A DNA stretch of 36,239 bases from Alphaproteobacteria bacterium (lineage in GTDB: Bacteria > Pseudomonadota > Alphaproteobacteria > UBA9655): contig CANGTV010000012.1 in NCBI GenBank assembly GCA_947457015.1, positions 1 to 36,239 of the forward strand, given 5' to 3'. The notes beneath the pieces are model-generated. The model ran no database searches. It had not been told where the DNA came from and worked only from the letters and a program-made list of their open reading frames with translations. Below, piece by piece: positions 34,565 to 36,239 of this stretch. Positions within the stretch are counted from its first letter, which is position 1, and each line of letters opens with the position of its first letter. The translations under genes were made by a program, and so were the position numbers.

Positions 34565-36238
34565 ATGCTGAGTTCTTTTTTCAATTCTTATGTTTCTAGC
34601 TCTTGCTTAGTTCTTACTTTACTTATGGCGTCACATGCAATGGCTGTAAGATATGATAAAGAGGGAAACCTTCTCGCAGAAGAGTCGGATTGTAAGGAGA
34701 ATGGGTCTCGTTTGATACCTCGCCCCAGCTCGCCTTCCAGAGAAAGTGAAAGATCTAACGCTCCCTATTCCTCTGGGGCTGCTGCGGCTGCAGCCGGAGC
34801 TCCCGCTGAAGACCCAGAGGGTCTGAGCGCGGTTCCTTTGATTTGGGAGGCTGTTCCGGGAATTCAGAATGTGATAGCGAGAGGGCCAGAAGGAATCACT
34901 GTTGTCACAGATAAAAATGGGCGCACCCACCAGTTAAGAAGTCAAAACTTTCCCGTTCAAGGCGGTCAAATCATCCGCATTCCTTTTCATATTACTGTAG
35001 AAAAAGGGGGAAGAATATCCTTCGGTCTCTTAGGGTATGGAGAAGAGCGCATTCTTGGTGAAGGAAATCATAACGGCTTCTATGAAGGACGAGTTCCTCA
35101 TGAATCAAGAGAGACGAGTTTGATTTTCCGTAATTATCCTTTGGGTGGTTCGGGTCACTCTACCTTTACGATAAAAAAAGCCCATCTTGAACTCCTCGAT
35201 CAACCAATGGCAGTGGCAAGAGCTGCGCCGCGGCAGATAGAGGGTGTTCCGCCACTTCCTCTTGCAGCCCCTCAGGTAAGTACCCTCCCTTCTCAAGCCA
35301 ATCCAAAAAATGACCAGGATGATGAGAAAGCGCCAGTAGTTCCTCATCTCGCCTTTTCTAAAGAGTGGGACGCTCTCCAACATTCACCTTTTAGACGACT
35401 TCCAACCCCCTTACTTGAAAGAATAATCATCCGATGCCGCCCCCACACCACAAATCTTCCCCTGGTGTGTCAGAAGTTTAGCTTGGCTTTTAAAAGTGAA
35501 GGTCATTGGGGAGCTTTTATAAGCAACGCTGGCTTAAAACCTCGATATGATGAGTTAAGAGTTCTCAATCCCGGCCTTACAGCCTTTAGATTTTGCTCCA
35601 TAGCGTGCCCTAATGAGTGGGTCGCCCAAAAGGCCTTTCTTGAGTATCAGTTGGAGAGAGATCAGCAGAATGGCAAGGCCATAGTTCAACTTGTTACCAT
35701 AAGAGATGATCAAAATAATGCTGTGATTCAAAAGGTAGAGGCTGAATTTCTTTTACAAAAATTTAAGGTGCACCTCGAGGGAAGTTGGGAGGGTCTTCTG
35801 CTGTCTGAGCACACCCGAGTTTCTCCTGAGATGCTAGCTCAAGCAAGACTATACAGAGCCCGGATGCTATGTTGGAAGTGGACACAGAATGTAGACCCTC
35901 AGCTTTTCGAACGTTTGGCTCAAGTAAGCCAGGACAAGACGCTTCCCGAATGGATGCGTGCTGCGGCTAATTTCTACAGAGGGGCGCTGCGCGCTCTGAA
36001 TCAAATCGACGACAACATAAACATAGAGGATGGGGAAGCCTTTAGGCTTCTCACTGAAGCTAGCGAAAATGAAGTGCTCCCCCAATGGATGCGGGATGAG
36101 GCTAATTTCCACAGAGGTGTGATGTGCGTTCAGAGTCGAATCAACACAATAGATTATGGGGAAGCCTTTAGGCTCCTCACTGAAACTAGCGCAAACGAAG
36201 CACTCCCCCAATGGATGCGGGATGAGGCTAATTTCCAC
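34565..36238 (+). CDS. Secreted F-box-like, Sel1-like repeat protein (3' end missing)
   Basis: An open frame from ATG 34565 that runs off the right edge after 558 codons without a stop. The signal peptide is clear (about 1-27, cut after AMA). Residues about 53-80 are Ser/Ala/Pro-rich with an A-run, and 88-210 are beta-rich. Residues about 275-317 read FRRLPTPLLERIIIRC, then NLPLVCQKFSLAFKSEGHW. This fits the F-box pattern (LP..LL..I, L..VC..F, W). From about 430 onward, TPR/Sel1-like units of 42-45 residues recur (LPEWMRAAANFYRG; LPQWMRDEANFHRG twice). I infer a host-interaction effector candidate; function and full length are unknown. Confidence 0.8.
   Translation, partial: MLSSFFNSYVSSSCLVLTLLMASHAMAVRYDKEGNLLAEESDCKENGSRLIPRPSSPSRESERSNAPYSSGAAAAAAGAPAEDPEGLSAVPLIWEAVPGIQNVIARGPEGITVVTDKNGRTHQLRSQNFPVQGGQIIRIPFHITVEKGGRISFGLLGYGEERILGEGNHNGFYEGRVPHESRETSLIFRNYPLGGSGHSTFTIKKAHLELLDQPMAVARAAPRQIEGVPPLPLAAPQVSTLPSQANPKNDQDDEKAPVVPHLAFSKEWDALQHSPFRRLPTPLLERIIIRCRPHTTNLPLVCQKFSLAFKSEGHWGAFISNAGLKPRYDELRVLNPGLTAFRFCSIACPNEWVAQKAFLEYQLERDQQNGKAIVQLVTIRDDQNNAVIQKVEAEFLLQKFKVHLEGSWEGLLLSEHTRVSPEMLAQARLYRARMLCWKWTQNVDPQLFERLAQVSQDKTLPEWMRAAANFYRGALRALNQIDDNINIEDGEAFRLLTEASENEVLPQWMRDEANFHRGVMCVQSRINTIDYGEAFRLLTETSANEALPQWMRDEANFH
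35924..36238 (+). repeat. Tandem coding repeats, 126-135 base period
   Basis: At least three units recur: LPEWMR (35942), LPQWMR (36077) and LPQWMR (36203). The spacing is 135 and then 126 bases. The last two units are nearly identical at the DNA level (GAAGCCTTTAGGCT at 36035 and 36161). This points to recent duplication, and more copies probably lie beyond the window. Confidence 0.85.
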
Positions 36239-36239
36239 A

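Noticed and set aside
35867-36238. Minus-strand ORF with repeated SLIPHPLGE segments at the right edge
   Set aside because: It is the antisense reading of the tandem repeats. The plus-strand frame has a signal peptide, promoter and domain structure.

Overview
The window looks like a chromosomal piece of an alphaproteobacterium, probably a host-associated or intracellular one of the Holosporales/Paracaedibacter type. The evidence is an alphaproteobacterial-style AddA/AddB pair next to trxA, a Trm112-like protein and a LON-domain protein beside it, secreted Sel1/F-box-like proteins of the kind seen in protist symbionts, and several families of short palindromic repeats. The lineage is an inference; no rRNA or tRNA gene is present to confirm it.

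Left third (262-15368, all on the minus strand). Four large, tightly coupled genes (14258 down to 262, joined by 4-base overlaps or a 4-base gap) form the most interesting block. One encodes an unmistakable PgsB/CapB-type Mur-ligase-fold amide ligase inside a giant HEAT-repeat protein. The next encodes a membrane protein with two tandem PgsC/CapC-like domains and a soluble tail. These are flanked by two Sec-exported proteins: a 1816-residue protein with beta-domains, a TPR-like helical zone and an outer-membrane-like beta-barrel, and a 793-residue beta-rich protein. I read this as a poly-gamma-glutamate-like (or other gamma-linked polyamino acid) synthesis and envelope-export system adapted to a two-membrane cell. 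PgsA/CapA and the Gram-positive anchoring enzyme are absent. Upstream lie a small unknown gene and a YciI-GrpB fusion.

Middle (15565-24534, minus strand). This is a genome maintenance block: a LON N-domain protein, a Trm112-like protein, addB, a hipB-hipA toxin-antitoxin pair, addA and trxA. The hipBA pair separates addB from addA and ends 4 bases before addA. Both addA and addB carry short palindromic repeat elements, of two different families, that are read through in frame.

Right third. On the plus strand are mrcA (PBP1A) and prfB (RF2, with the classical programmed +1 frameshift). A convergent dps gene follows, then a secreted Sel1/F-box-like protein with a strong promoter, a DUF1622 membrane protein, ligA and a divergent SAM-dependent methyltransferase. 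At the right edge a truncated secreted protein carries a proline-rich region, an F-box-like motif and Sel1-like repeats, and it runs off the window. Repeats and hairpins lie at 141-207, 15388-15531, 18507-18571, 22237-22330, 24594-24669, 30862-30893 and 31455-31538. By eye the left block, hipBA and the two secreted effector-like genes are more AT-rich than the addAB/mrcA/prfB/ligA genes.
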